DNA of 16,041 nt from Christensenella sp. UBA2853 (GCA_002350845.1 DEFL01000048.1:124886-140926), one strand, 5' to 3'; positions 1 to 6,670 are shown, numbered from the stretch's first letter. Numbers and translations are program-made. Notes: a model not told the origin generated them from the sequence alone.

Positions 1-483
1 TTCCAGGCGCTCATCAAGCTGGGTCTTGTGCCCTTCGGGCATATTCTCCCCGCCGACGCCGCTGCCCCGACACTGACCTTCAATACCATTGCGCGCCACC
101 AGTCACGCCTGGTACGCACCCGTGTGGCTTCCAATAAGTCCCCGTGGCTGCGCTTCACAAACGCCGGTGACATCTTCACCGTTCCGATTTCCCACGGTGA
201 GGGACGCTTCCTTGCCGATGAAGAAACCATCCGCAGCCTGGCCGCCAACGGCCAGATCGCCACACAGTATGTCGATCTGAACGGACAGCCGACCTCCGAT
301 ATCCGCTTCAATCCCAATGACTCCATGTACGCCATTGAAGGCATTACCAGCCCCGACGGGCGTGTGCTGGGCAAGATGGGACACTCGGAGCGTACCGGCG
401 CGGGTCTGTACAAGAATGTTCCCGGCAGATATGATATGAAGCTGTTTGACGCGGCAGTCCATTATTTTGGAGGTGACAACTGA
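1..483 (+). CDS. purL: Phosphoribosylformylglycinamidine synthase, C-terminal glutaminase domain (5' end outside window)
   Basis: The frame is open from base 1, so the gene begins upstream of the window; 160 residues are visible. It opens with FQALIKLGLVPFG, the stretch that directly follows the catalytic Cys loop (GxCNG) of class I glutaminase domains, so the nucleophile itself lies just outside. Also visible are a conserved block RLVRTRVASNKSPWL, ISHGEGRF, and GHSER, where His128 and Glu130 of the visible part would be the other two triad residues. The domain hydrolyses glutamine to give ammonia for FGAR to FGAM conversion in purine synthesis. The sequence style matches the glutaminase end of the long fused PurL found in many Clostridia; a separate PurQ subunit cannot be fully excluded because the upstream part is not visible. 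The stop TGA overlaps the glyA start by one base, which indicates coupled translation in a purine/C1 operon. Confidence 0.9.
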   Translation, partial: FQALIKLGLVPFGHILPADAAAPTLTFNTIARHQSRLVRTRVASNKSPWLRFTNAGDIFTVPISHGEGRFLADEETIRSLAANGQIATQYVDLNGQPTSDIRFNPNDSMYAIEGITSPDGRVLGKMGHSERTGAGLYKNVPGRYDMKLFDAAVHYFGGDN

Positions 484-1721
484 TGTACACGATTGACCAA
501 CTGATGCAGTTCGACCCCGAAGTGGCCGGTGCATGCTCCCTTGAGCTTCAGCGCCAGAGACAGAATATCGAGCTGATCGCATCTGAAAACATCGTCAGCC
601 CGGCCGTTCTGATGGCCGCAGGCACCATCCTGACCAACAAGTATGCAGAAGGCTATCCGGGCAAGCGCTACTACGGCGGCTGCGTACATGTCGACGTCGT
701 GGAAGAGATTGCACGCGAGCGCGCCAAGAAACTCTTCGGCGCTGAGCACGCCAATGTGCAGCCCCACTCCGGTGCCAATGCCAACCTGGCCGTCTTCTTC
801 GCCCTGCTCAATCCCGGCGACACGGTCATGGGCATGAACCTGCAGGAGGGCGGACATCTCTCCCACGGATCCCCTGTGAACATCTCCGGCAAATATTTCC
901 ACATTGTTCCCTACGGCGTGGATCCTGTCACTGAGACCATCGACTATGATCAGATGAGAAAGACTGCTCTGGAATGCAAACCCAAGCTGATCGTCGTGGG
1001 TGCCAGCGCCTACTCCAGAATCATTGATTTCCCCAAGTGCCGTGATATCGCAGACGAAGTCGGCGCCTATCTCATGGTGGACATGGCACACATCGCGGGC
1101 CTTGTCGCCGGCGGCGTCCATCCCTCCCCGGTTCCCTATGCGGATGTTGTTACCACGACAACCCATAAGACCCTGCGCGGACCGCGCGGCGGCATGATCC
1201 TGTGCAGAGAAAGCCTTGCCAAGCAGATCGACAAGGCCATCTTCCCCGGCACGCAGGGCGGCCCGCTCATGCACATCATCGCAGCCAAGGCGGTTGCACT
1301 CGGCGAAGCCATGACCGATGACTTCAAGCTCTATGCCCAGCAGATCGTGAAAAACGCAAAGGTGCTCAGCGAAGAGCTGCTCCGGCGTGATATCGAGCTG
1401 GTTTCCGGCGGCACGGACAACCACCTGATGCTGCTCAAGCTCACCAGCTGCGGGATTACCGGCAAAGAACTTGAAAAGCGCCTGGACGATGTCCACATCA
1501 CCGCCAACAAAAACACCATTCCCGGCGAACCGCTTTCTCCCTTCATCACCTCCGGCCTGCGCATCGGCACGCCTGCCGTCACCAGCCGCGGGTTCAAAGA
1601 AGAAGAAATGGTCAAGATTGCCGGATGGATCTCCGACATTATCCGCGACTTTGACGGAAGCCGTGACCGCGTCAGCGAAGAAGTCATGGCTCTGTGCAGC
1701 CGTTTTCCGATCTACGCCTGA
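483..1721 (+). CDS. glyA: Serine hydroxymethyltransferase
   Basis: A 412-residue PLP enzyme, full length for the bacterial family, that interconverts serine + THF with glycine + 5,10-methylene-THF in the cytosol. The N-terminal substrate/folate motifs LIASEN (31-36), NKYAEGYPGKRYYGG (52-66) and the PHSGANAN loop are intact. The PLP-binding lysine is K229 in TTTTHKTLRGPRGG, and VDMAHIAGLVAGG carries the PLP-contacting Asp/His. The C-terminal folate-binding folds (ITANKNTIPG, SGLRIGTPA) are present. The start ATG overlaps the upstream purL stop by one base and has GGAGGTG about 8 bases before it. Placement between purL and fhs fits supply of one-carbon units for the two formyl transfers of purine synthesis and of glycine for GAR. 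The start and identity are well supported. Confidence 0.97.
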   Translation: MYTIDQLMQFDPEVAGACSLELQRQRQNIELIASENIVSPAVLMAAGTILTNKYAEGYPGKRYYGGCVHVDVVEEIARERAKKLFGAEHANVQPHSGANANLAVFFALLNPGDTVMGMNLQEGGHLSHGSPVNISGKYFHIVPYGVDPVTETIDYDQMRKTALECKPKLIVVGASAYSRIIDFPKCRDIADEVGAYLMVDMAHIAGLVAGGVHPSPVPYADVVTTTTHKTLRGPRGGMILCRESLAKQIDKAIFPGTQGGPLMHIIAAKAVALGEAMTDDFKLYAQQIVKNAKVLSEELLRRDIELVSGGTDNHLMLLKLTSCGITGKELEKRLDDVHITANKNTIPGEPLSPFITSGLRIGTPAVTSRGFKEEEMVKIAGWISDIIRDFDGSRDRVSEEVMALCSRFPIYA

Positions 1722-1735
1722 GGGAGGTAACACGA

Positions 1736-3403
1736 ATGCCTACAGATATCGAAATTGCTCAGCAGTGTAAAATGCTGCCCATTGCTCAGATTGCCGAAAA
1801 AGCACACGTTCCGGAAGAAGCCCTTGAGCCCTATGGCCGTTATAAGGCCAAGATTGATCCTGCTCTGGTCGGCAACACCGGAAGAAAAGCCAAGCTGGTT
1901 CTGGTCACAGCCATGACCCCCACCCCGGCCGGCGAAGGCAAGACCACAACCACCATTGGCCTGACCGACGGCCTGCGCCGCATCGGCAAGGAATCCGTCT
2001 GCGCGCTGCGTGAACCGAGCCTTGGCCCGGTGTTCGGCGTCAAGGGCGGTGCAGCCGGCGGCGGTTATGCACAGGTTGTCCCCATGGAGGATATTAACCT
2101 GCATTTCACCGGTGACTTCCACGCCATCGGCGCTGCAAACAACCTGCTTGCAGCCATGCTCGACAACCATATCCAGCAGGGCAATGAACTGGGCATTGAC
2201 GTTCGCCGCATCACCTGGAAGCGCTGCGTGGATATGAATGACCGTCAGCTCCGCTTTATTGTCGACGGCATGGGCGGAAAAGCCAACGGCACGCCGAGAG
2301 AAGACGGGTTTGACATCACCGTTGCCTCTGAAATCATGGCGGTCCTCTGCCTCTCCACTTCCCTGACCGACCTCAAGGAACGTCTGGGCCGCATTATTGT
2401 CGGCTATACCTTTGATGACCGTCCTGTCACCGCTTCCGATCTCAAGGCACAGGGTGCCATGACCGCTCTGCTGAAGGACGCCATCCGACCGAATCTCGTA
2501 CAGACCCTTGAAGGCACGCCTGCTTTTGTGCACGGCGGCCCCTTCGCCAATATCGCTCACGGCTGCAACTCTGTCATTGCCACCCGTCTTGCCCTTTCTC
2601 TGGGCGAGTATGCCGTGACAGAAGCCGGTTTCGGCGCTGACCTTGGCGCTGAAAAGTTCCTGGACATCAAGTGCCGCATGACGGGTCTCAAGCCCGATGC
2701 AGTTGTTGTGGTTGCCACGGTTCGCGCTCTGAAGATGCACGGCGGCATGGCCAAGAAAGACCTTGCCCAGGAAAATCTGGATGCCCTCAAGAAGGGTCTT
2801 CCGAACCTCCTGCGCCACGTCAGCAATATTACCAATGTCTATCATCTGCCCTGTGTGGTGGCCGTCAACCGCTTCCCGACTGACACCGATGCAGAAATGA
2901 ACTGCGTTGTGGATTCCTGCAAAGCCCTCGGCGTCAATGCTGTCTCCTCCACGGTGTGGGCAGAAGGCGGCAAAGGCGGAGAAGAGCTGGCCCGTGAAGT
3001 GGTCCGGCTCTGCGAAGGCGAGCACGAGGAATTCACCTTCGCCTATGACCTCGACGACACCCTTGAACATCGCATGGAGACCCTGGTCAAGCGCGTCTAC
3101 GGTGGCAGCGGCATCTCGATTCTCCCTGCAGCCAAGAAGCAGATCCAGCGCCTGACCGAACTGGGATACGGCAACCTGCCCATCTGCATGGCCAAAACGC
3201 AGTATTCCTTCTCCGACAATCCCGCCCTGCTCGGCGCACCGGAGAACTTTGAAGTCACCATCAAGCAGGTTCGTGTTTCTGCCGGCGCCGGCTTCGTCGT
3301 TGTGCTCACCGGTGATATCATGACCATGCCCGGACTGCCGAAGCATCCTGCTGCAGAGAATATTGATGTGGATGCAGACGGACGCATTTCTGGTCTGTTC
3401 TGA
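1736..3403 (+). CDS. fhs: Formate-tetrahydrofolate ligase (10-formyl-THF synthetase)
   Basis: A 555-residue cytosolic ATP-dependent ligase that converts formate + THF to 10-formyl-THF, the usual length for the monofunctional bacterial enzyme. The P-loop-like motif TPTPAGEGKTTTT is at residues 61-73. Other family blocks seen are REPSLGPVFGVKGGAAGGGYAQV (two adjoining parts), HAIGAANNLLAAMLDN, TEAGFGADLGAEKF and the C-terminal RVSAGAGFVVVLTGDIMTMPGLPK region. An in-frame GTG lies 14 codons upstream, but the ATG at 1736 is preferred because GGGAGG sits 8 bases ahead of it and the protein then starts with the usual MPTDIEIAQ. It lies 14 bases after glyA, so the two are almost certainly one operon. 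In anaerobes this enzyme serves purine synthesis and the methyl branch of the Wood-Ljungdahl pathway; no acetogenic partner genes are seen here, so a purine role is the simpler reading. Confidence 0.97.
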   Translation: MPTDIEIAQQCKMLPIAQIAEKAHVPEEALEPYGRYKAKIDPALVGNTGRKAKLVLVTAMTPTPAGEGKTTTTIGLTDGLRRIGKESVCALREPSLGPVFGVKGGAAGGGYAQVVPMEDINLHFTGDFHAIGAANNLLAAMLDNHIQQGNELGIDVRRITWKRCVDMNDRQLRFIVDGMGGKANGTPREDGFDITVASEIMAVLCLSTSLTDLKERLGRIIVGYTFDDRPVTASDLKAQGAMTALLKDAIRPNLVQTLEGTPAFVHGGPFANIAHGCNSVIATRLALSLGEYAVTEAGFGADLGAEKFLDIKCRMTGLKPDAVVVVATVRALKMHGGMAKKDLAQENLDALKKGLPNLLRHVSNITNVYHLPCVVAVNRFPTDTDAEMNCVVDSCKALGVNAVSSTVWAEGGKGGEELAREVVRLCEGEHEEFTFAYDLDDTLEHRMETLVKRVYGGSGISILPAAKKQIQRLTELGYGNLPICMAKTQYSFSDNPALLGAPENFEVTIKQVRVSAGAGFVVVLTGDIMTMPGLPKHPAAENIDVDADGRISGLF

Positions 3404-3488
3404 GTGCAGGATTCTATCGGAATCTGTCGAATGAAAAATCTGTTCCACTGATCCTGTTTTCTGACTTTTCTGAAAGAGGGAGATTACA

Positions 3489-4475
3489 ATGGGAGAAAGA
3501 CGTCCTGAATCCATGGAAAGAATTACTACCCCTGAGCTTGCCAAAGCGTTTATCGACGAACAGGTTGCCGCCCTGAAAAAGCAGGTCGGTGATAAGAAGG
3601 TTCTGCTCGCCCTCTCCGGCGGTGTTGATTCCTCTGTTGTCGCCGCGCTTCTGATCAAGGCGATCGGCCAGCAGCTCGTTTGCGTGCATGTCAATCATGG
3701 CCTTCTGCGCAAGGGCGAGCCTGAGCAGGTCATCGAGGTCTTCAGGAACCAGATGAATGCAAATCTGATCTATGTTGACGCGGTGGATCGTTTCCTTGAC
3801 AAGCTCGCAGGTGTTTCCGATCCGGAGCAGAAGAGACACATTATTGGCGAAGAATTTATCGATGTCTTTGCCGAAGAAGCCAGAAAGCTTGACGGTGTGG
3901 AATTCCTGGCACAGGGAACCATCTGGCCTGATATTCTTGAGAGCGAAGCAGGAATCAAGGCACATCACAATGCAGGCGGTCTTCCTGAAGATATCGCTTC
4001 CCGCTTTGAGCTGGTAGAGCCTGTCAGGATCCTCTTTAAAGATGAAGTCCGCATGGTCGGCAACGAGCTCGGCCTGCCCGCAAATATGGTGTATCGTCAG
4101 CCCTTCCCCGGCCCCGGCCTTGGTGTACGCTGCCCCGGTGCCATTACTCGTGACCGTCTGGAAGCAGTCCGTGAATCCGATGCAATCCTTCGTGAGGAGT
4201 TCGCAAAGAACGGCCTCGAGGGAAAAGTCTGGCAGTATTTTACCGTGGTGCCTGATTTCAAGTCCACCGGTGTAAAGAATGGCCAGAGGACCTTTGACTG
4301 GCCCTGCATCATTCGTGCAATCAATACAACCGATGTCATGGAAGTGACCGTCGAGCATCTCCCCGATGAGCTGATTGATCATCTGGTGAAGAGGATCATC
4401 GCTGAAGTTCCCGGAATTAACCGCGTTCTTTACGACTATACTCCCAAGCCCCCGGCGACCGTTGAATACGAGTAA
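3489..4475 (+). CDS. guaA: GMP synthase, ATP-pyrophosphatase (XMP aminase) part only
   Basis: A 328-residue protein matching the C-terminal two thirds of GMP synthase, which adenylates XMP and aminates it to GMP. The PP-loop LLALSGGVDSSVVA is at about residues 39-52 (SGGVDSS 43-49), followed by VHVNHGLLRKGE, the QGTIWPD block, the KAHHNAGGLPED loop, the FPGPGLGVR block, and the C-terminal dimerisation domain ending in KPPATVEYE, near the canonical KPPGTIEWE. The start ATG has AGAGGGAGA 7-8 bases upstream. The odd point is that the class I glutaminase domain usual in bacterial GuaA (about 200 N-terminal residues) is absent: the 85-base spacer back to fhs is too short to code for it. The enzyme must use free ammonia or a separate glutaminase subunit, as in archaeal two-subunit GMP synthases. 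All residues of the pyrophosphatase half that I can recognise look intact. Confidence 0.95.
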   Translation: MGERRPESMERITTPELAKAFIDEQVAALKKQVGDKKVLLALSGGVDSSVVAALLIKAIGQQLVCVHVNHGLLRKGEPEQVIEVFRNQMNANLIYVDAVDRFLDKLAGVSDPEQKRHIIGEEFIDVFAEEARKLDGVEFLAQGTIWPDILESEAGIKAHHNAGGLPEDIASRFELVEPVRILFKDEVRMVGNELGLPANMVYRQPFPGPGLGVRCPGAITRDRLEAVRESDAILREEFAKNGLEGKVWQYFTVVPDFKSTGVKNGQRTFDWPCIIRAINTTDVMEVTVEHLPDELIDHLVKRIIAEVPGINRVLYDYTPKPPATVEYE

Positions 4476-4535
4476 GAACCAGCTGTTTCCTGACAACCAG
4501 TTTGATCCTCTCAGTTACAAACTCGTTGAACGTAC

Positions 4536-4568
4536 AGCCTCATGCTCTGCATGGGGCTTTTTCTTTTG
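4536..4568 (+). terminator. Intrinsic terminator after guaA
   Basis: AGCCTCATG (4536-4544), loop CTCTG, then CATGGGGCT (4550-4558) gives a 9-bp stem with one G-T wobble, followed at once by the T-rich tail TTTTTCTTTT. It lies about 60 bases after the guaA stop and would end the purL-glyA-fhs-guaA transcript. It sits within the interval bracketed by the inverted repeat. Confidence 0.88.
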
Positions 4569-4726
4569 CCCTGGTGAAATCCAATATATCATATGTCATA
4601 TATCCACTAATGCCCTAAAAGCCTTGTGCCGCAACACTTCTCCCCTCGCCTGTGCTTTTATGCCGATCATAGCGGGCGATGACTTGCTGGTAAGTTGAAA
4701 ATGTTGGGAGACATGGGGTTGCGAGA

Positions 4727-4777
4727 CTTCCAAGTCCGCATACTCAGACACGACCGAAGGTCGTTAGGACTTGGGAG
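4727..4777. other. Nested two-stem hairpin, possible structured RNA
   Basis: The outer stem is CTTCCAAGTCC (4727-4737) with GGACTTGGGAG (4767-4777), 11 pairs including one G-T wobble. Inside it is a perfect 6-bp hairpin ACGACC-GAA-GGTCGT (4750-4764). The two stems are joined by an asymmetric internal loop of 12 bases on the left and TA on the right. No T-tract follows, so it is not an obvious terminator. The asymmetric loop between two good stems is the kind of layout seen in functional RNAs, but no known family was recognised. Confidence 0.4.
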
Positions 4778-4933
4778 AGACGATCAAAGAAATTGTAATT
4801 TTGGAGAAAAAACACGCTCAACGAGTTTGTAACTGGTCATAGTGGAATTTTGCCATAGCATTCGGGGAAAGAAGGTGTCATACAGGAATGTAGTAATACC
4901 AATGGTTTCAGAGAAGCATTTCCCAGTTGCTTT

Positions 4934-4985
4934 CCCACTTGCCTAGCCATAGCCCCCACTTGCCCCAATCGGGGAGGCAAGTGGG
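4934..4985. repeat. CCCACTTGCC direct repeat plus inverted copy
   Basis: CCCACTTGCC occurs at 4934-4943 and 4955-4964, spaced 21 bp start to start, and its exact inverted copy GGCAAGTGGG is at 4976-4985. The second and third copies form a 10-bp stem closed by a short CC-AATC-GG inner stem. A related, less exact copy (CCCAGTTGC) precedes at 4922. No T-tract follows on either strand, so termination is not the clear role. Confidence 0.6.
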
Positions 4986-5009
4986 AGGCATTCGGGAAAA
5001 CAGATAATA

Positions 5010-5144
5010 ATGAAGAAGTTCTGCCATGAAAAAAATGAACTATCAGGCTTTACGGAGGATGTGTGTGCCATTCATGATCCACACATTCATCTGGTTACGC
5101 TGGAAGACATTTTCCGGCAACACTCTGGAAAGCCAGATCAGTAA
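5010..5144 (+). CDS. Possible small protein or gene relic of unknown function, 44 residues
   Basis: An ATG ORF of 44 codons starting MKKFCHEKNELSGF and ending RQHSGKPDQ. It is hydrophilic and rich in His, Asp and Lys, with no signal peptide, membrane segment or motif that I recognise. The Shine-Dalgarno site is weak (only GGGAAAA about 10 bases upstream), and a second ATG lies in another frame nearby. The frame is open upstream to about 4953, so it could be the tail of a decayed protein, for example in a broken mobile element. Function is not assigned; it may well be chance. Confidence 0.2.
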   Translation: MKKFCHEKNELSGFTEDVCAIHDPHIHLVTLEDIFRQHSGKPDQ

Positions 5145-5194
5145 TCCTTCCAGTGGAATCATCCTGCAATCCACAGCAAAACAGCTTCTTTAAT

Positions 5195-5211
5195 GAAAAC
5201 CGCCGTTTTTC
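5195..5211. promoter_or_regulatory. Imperfect palindrome, possible cre/LacI-type operator
   Basis: GAAAACCGCCGTTTTTC is an imperfect 17-bp palindrome with central CG steps, lying about 135-150 bases before the binding-protein start. Catabolite and LacI-family operators often have this form, and a sugar operon is a sensible place for one. The match to the cre consensus is only partial, so this is a weak call. Confidence 0.25.
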
Positions 5212-5218
5212 CTCAAAA

Positions 5219-5250
5219 GTCACTTTTTTAAACTTTTTGGTCAGTTTTTT
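5219..5250 (+). promoter_or_regulatory. 21-bp-spaced direct repeat, candidate AraC-type operator
   Basis: GTCACTTTTTT (5219-5229) is repeated as GTCAGTTTTTT (5240-5250), 21 bp start to start, or two helical turns. It ends just before the likely promoter of the sugar operon. AraC-family activators bind such same-face direct repeats next to a poor -35 box, and the operon's last gene encodes an AraC-type response regulator, so autoregulation of the operon is a natural inference. Confidence 0.45.
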
Positions 5251-5253
5251 CTA

Positions 5254-5282
5254 TTTATTCACCAAAAAAGAACCGATACAAT
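5254..5282 (+). promoter_or_regulatory. Candidate promoter of the sugar ABC operon
   Basis: TACAAT at 5277-5282 differs from the -10 consensus in one base. The hexamer 17 bp upstream, TTTATT, is a poor -35 box. A weak -35 directly after a direct-repeat operator is consistent with an activator-dependent promoter. A start near 5289 would leave a leader of about 55 bases carrying the GGAGG site at 5331-5335. Confidence 0.45.
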
Positions 5283-5344
5283 GAATTCAACTATGAGAGC
5301 AGTATGGGAATTTGAAGCTCTCAGAAAACAGGAGGAATCAATCC

Positions 5345-6622
5345 ATGAAAAAGATCATCTCATTGGTCCTGTGTGTTGCCATGCTCACCTGCATGGTCGC
5401 GGTCTCCAGTGCAGAAACATCTCTGCGCGTGGCATGGTGGGGCGGTCAGGAACGCCACAACCAGACGATTGAAGCACTTGATGCTTACGGTGCCGCCAAC
5501 GATATCAAGATGGAATACGAGTACACAAGCTGGACCAGTTATTTTGAAAATCTGGCCACTCAGGCAGTTGGCCACAATCTGCCTGATATGCTTCAGATGT
5601 CTACCACAGATATCATCAACTATTCCACCAACGGCCAGATTGTGGACCTGAAGCCCTATGTGGAATCCGGTATTATAGACCTGAGCAACATCGAGGAAAG
5701 CTCCCTTTCCGGCGGCATGGTCAATGGTCAGCTGGCTGGTTTCACCACCGGAACCAACACAGTGACTGTGATCTACAACAAGAAGATTTTTGACCAGGCC
5801 GGTGTTGCCTATCCTTCCAATGATTGGACATGGAGCGAATACATTGATACCGTAAAGAAGATCTATGAGGCTACCGGCATCCAGTCGGATATTCCGTTCC
5901 TGTCTGAAGCACGCTGGGTTGTCGAATCCTGGGTTCGCTGCTACGGCTATGATTTCTTCTCTGAAGACGGTCAGTCACTGCCCTGGGCAGAGGATGAAAA
6001 AGTCCTTGCCGGTGTTGCAAAGGCCATTCAGGATATCGCAGACGGTGTCAAAGCCGGTTACTTTATTGATCCTGAAATCCAGATTGCCTGGTCCACCACT
6101 GAAGAAAACTATATTGTGCAGGGCAAGTCCGCTATGGCTTTCCTGCTGAGCAACTACTACGGTGTGTACTGCACTGCACTTGGCGATGAGCTTGGAATGG
6201 CCATGCTGCCGAAGATGGACGACGGTGAAAAGAGCGGCATGTACCTCAATTCCAACATGTACTGGTGCATTTCAAGCAATTGCACACAGCCTGAAGTAGC
6301 AGCGGCTGCTCTGAACTATATGATTAATTCCACTGATGCTGCTGCCGTGATCAAGACCGACCGCGGTATCTCCCTGAGCAGTGAAGTGCGCAATTTCCTG
6401 GCCACTTCCAAAGATACCGATGCATACACCGCGAACGTTCTCAACTACGTGTCCGATGTTTCTGGTGTTGTGGCTGCAGTTAACCCCGCTGACCCGGCCC
6501 ATTCCGCCGAGCCCATCAGCGTTCTGAAAAATGACTACACTGCCGTCATGTACGGCGAGATGACCGCCGAAGACTGCGTAGCCGATTTTGTGGAACAGGC
6601 TACCGCGCTTCTGCCGAACTGA
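5345..6622 (+). CDS. Extracellular solute-binding protein of a CUT1 sugar ABC transporter
   Basis: A 425-residue family 1 solute-binding protein that captures an oligosaccharide or other carbohydrate outside the cell for the two permeases downstream. The N-terminus MKKIISLVLCVAMLTCMVAVSSA is a signal peptide with likely cleavage near Ala23. The mature part begins with SLRVAWWGGQERHNQT, the usual first strand. The GxxPDMLQM-like segment HNLPDMLQMS, TNTVTVIYNKKIFDQAG and DWTWSEYIDTVKKI are hallmarks of this family. The start at 5345 is chosen for GGAGG 9 bases upstream; an in-frame codon at 5312 lacks a site and would add 11 residues before the signal. The odd point is that Cys16 is preceded by MLT, not a good lipobox, so lipid anchoring is doubtful. 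The substrate cannot be read from sequence. Confidence 0.92.
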   Translation: MKKIISLVLCVAMLTCMVAVSSAETSLRVAWWGGQERHNQTIEALDAYGAANDIKMEYEYTSWTSYFENLATQAVGHNLPDMLQMSTTDIINYSTNGQIVDLKPYVESGIIDLSNIEESSLSGGMVNGQLAGFTTGTNTVTVIYNKKIFDQAGVAYPSNDWTWSEYIDTVKKIYEATGIQSDIPFLSEARWVVESWVRCYGYDFFSEDGQSLPWAEDEKVLAGVAKAIQDIADGVKAGYFIDPEIQIAWSTTEENYIVQGKSAMAFLLSNYYGVYCTALGDELGMAMLPKMDDGEKSGMYLNSNMYWCISSNCTQPEVAAAALNYMINSTDAAAVIKTDRGISLSSEVRNFLATSKDTDAYTANVLNYVSDVSGVVAAVNPADPAHSAEPISVLKNDYTAVMYGEMTAEDCVADFVEQATALLPN

Positions 6623-6638
6623 GCAGACAAAAATAAGC

Positions 6639-6670
6639 AAGGGAGGGTCGGCTTCGGCCGTCCTCCCTTT
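6639..6670 (+). terminator. UUCG-capped hairpin between binding-protein and permease genes
   Basis: AAGGGAGG (6639-6646) pairs with CCTCCCTT (6662-6669), and CGGC-TTCG-GCCG (6649-6660) forms the top, with a G-T pair and a one-base bulge between. Only a TTTC tail follows. Such hairpins after binding-protein genes commonly act as partial terminators or 3' stabilisers that keep the binding protein more abundant than the permeases. That role is inferred. Confidence 0.75.

Larger units (their letters stand above)
4512..4835. repeat. Element bounded by an 18-bp perfect inverted repeat (possible MITE or relic)
   Basis: The left arm CAGTTACAAACTCGTTGA (4512-4529) is the exact reverse complement of TCAACGAGTTTGTAACTG at 4818-4835. 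Extending inwards adds four more positions with one mismatch. The arms bracket 288 bp that contain the guaA terminator and the nested hairpin, but no transposase. No clear target-site duplication is seen next to the outer ends (CCTCT before, GTCAT after). A short non-autonomous element with terminal inverted repeats is the leading idea; a long-range RNA stem or a relic of two inverted insertions are alternatives. Confidence 0.5.
4476..5344. other. Long intergenic region between guaA and the sugar ABC operon, repeat-rich
   Basis: About 0.87 kb with no strong gene. From left to right it holds the guaA terminator, a 324-bp interval bounded by an inverted repeat, a nested hairpin near 4727-4777, a run of CCCACTTGCC repeats at 4934-4985, a short ORF at 5010-5144, and the promoter/operator region of the ABC operon after about 5190. 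The 9-bp word GCATTCGGG, each time followed by G/A-rich sequence, occurs at 4858 and again at 4988. A 37-codon minus-strand ORF (4837-4950) has no visible ribosome binding site and is not called as a gene. Codon structure is poor throughout, unlike the flanking genes. It may be a decayed mobile or MITE-like insertion, or may contain an undescribed RNA. Confidence 0.6.

Noticed and set aside
462..1733. 423-codon minus-strand ORF opposite glyA
   Set aside because: It is the antisense shadow of a clear glyA with intact motifs; the translation is low in recognisable structure and has no ribosome site.
1712..3694. 660-codon minus-strand ORF opposite fhs and the guaA start
   Set aside because: Long antisense opening due to the biased codon use of fhs; it shows no domain and crosses two well-supported genes.
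4462..4698. 78-codon ORF running from the guaA end through its terminator
   Set aside because: It reads through an intrinsic terminator and one inverted-repeat arm, with no ribosome site and no protein-like pattern.
4837..4950. 37-codon minus-strand ORF in the repeat-rich spacer
   Set aside because: No Shine-Dalgarno site and the codons run through the repeat cluster; kept only as a note in the spacer description.
4934..4985. CRISPR-like array from the repeated CCCACTTGCC word
   Set aside because: Only two direct copies of 10 bp, the third is inverted, spacers are too short and no cas genes are present.
5281..5472. 63-codon ORF starting at the ATG inside the -10 region of the ABC operon
   Set aside because: It overlaps the binding-protein gene out of frame, would start before the inferred transcript start, and has no Shine-Dalgarno site.
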